Source: Pusillimonas noertemannii
GTDB taxonomy: Bacteria > Pseudomonadota > Gammaproteobacteria > Burkholderiales > Burkholderiaceae_B
DNA: 64,000 bases
Direction of reading: 5' to 3'
Assembly (NCBI RefSeq): GCF_003096595.1
Contig: NZ_QEKO01000001.1
Coordinates: forward strand, 1,054,001-1,118,000
Position numbers and translations under genes: made by a program. Each line of letters begins with the position of its first letter. The stretch's first letter is position 1. Below are positions 63,906-64,000 of the stretch, piece after piece. The notes beneath the pieces were generated by a model. The model searched no databases and was not told the origin of the DNA. It was given only the letters and a program-made list of their open reading frames with translations.

Positions 63906-64000
63906 ATGCCGGAATTGGACGGAATACCAACATGGGTGTACGTGATCGGGGCGCCCGTGGGCTTCTTCGCCTTCAGGCTTCTGTGGCCGCTGATGAAGCA
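63906..64000 (+). CDS. Holin-like membrane protein (partial, runs off the window)
   Basis: The first 31 codons are visible: MPELDGIPTWVYVIGAPVGF then FAFRLLWPLMK, a membrane helix after a short polar start. A small membrane protein directly after an endolysin is usually a holin or pinholin. The 3' end is beyond 64000. Confidence 0.6.
   Translation, partial: MPELDGIPTWVYVIGAPVGFFAFRLLWPLMK

Larger units (their letters stand above)
13679..64000. mobile_element. Lambda-like siphovirus prophage (left end to endolysin; right end not in window)
   Basis: Continuous phage gene content from integrase to endolysin: integrase, early leftward operon, immunity region, replication, terminase, head, neck, long-tail morphogenesis, tail tip, tailspike, lysis. 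A tape measure of about 1092 codons and lambda-type tail chaperones mean a long tail, non-contractile because no sheath gene is seen. All core modules look intact, so it may be inducible. The exact left boundary within or beside tRNA-Leu(GAG) cannot be set without the right junction. Confidence 0.93.

Noticed and set aside
1-64000. CRISPR array or insertion sequence
   Set aside because: No regularly spaced direct repeats and no transposase with flanking inverted repeats were seen.

Overview
The window joins a GC-rich betaproteobacterial chromosome, most likely Alcaligenaceae (Bordetella/Achromobacter-like), to a large part of an integrated lambda-like siphovirus. The lineage is inferred from codon use and from the order quinone oxidoreductase - tpiA - secG - tRNA-Leu(GAG). 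No search was run, so the genus is not fixed.

Chromosomal part, 1-13678. Two envelope genes and a 24-residue membrane peptide come first. A HicBA toxin-antitoxin locus follows, with hicA frameshifted and a pair of palindromic operators in front. Next are tRNA-Leu(UAA) and tRNA-Ser(UGA), then a 2047-residue trimeric autotransporter adhesin with a TpgA-like lipoprotein (BamE-like plus OmpA domains) that should tie the adhesin to peptidoglycan. A SecDF-head-like lipoprotein, an NAD(P)H:quinone oxidoreductase, tpiA, secG and tRNA-Leu(GAG) close this part.

Prophage, about 13679 to beyond 64000. The integrase gene starts 142 bp after tRNA-Leu(GAG), so that tRNA is the presumed attachment site; the right end lies outside the window. 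A leftward early operon (23494 down to 14772) carries an excisionase-like gene, small phage genes, an orphan C5 methyltransferase and a Gp157 / SSB-like / Sak4-like recombination set. It is driven by a near-consensus promoter (TTGACA-17-TATACT) under three operators. The immunity region (23850-27830) has divergent cI-like and cro-like genes. The operators fit GTCTAGAAAAACTAGAC with lambda-like spacing, and both genes appear to be transcribed from the A of their own ATG (leaderless). Between the left operators and the repressor, where lambda carries rexAB, lies cargo: a NYN-domain nuclease-like gene behind its own promoter and terminator-like hairpins, a Gln/Gly-rich peptide and a membrane-anchored protein of unknown function.

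The rightward operon (27577-34376) holds YdaS/YdaT-type regulators, NinB, a Ref-like nuclease, an O-like initiator, a DnaB-type helicase, RusA and small genes. After a minus-strand cargo gene and a run of tiny genes, the late region runs from a metallopeptidase and terminase through portal, head, neck and tail to the tail tip, an SGNH-hydrolase tailspike, a GH19 endolysin and the start of a holin-like gene. Four insertions break it: a glycosyltransferase-like gene after the capsid gene, an antisense HNH homing endonuclease before the tail tube gene, a lipoprotein gene, and an immI-like regulatory island with ribbon-helix-helix and KilA-N proteins between the tail chaperones and the tape measure. 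The tail chaperones use the lambda slippery site GGGAAAG.
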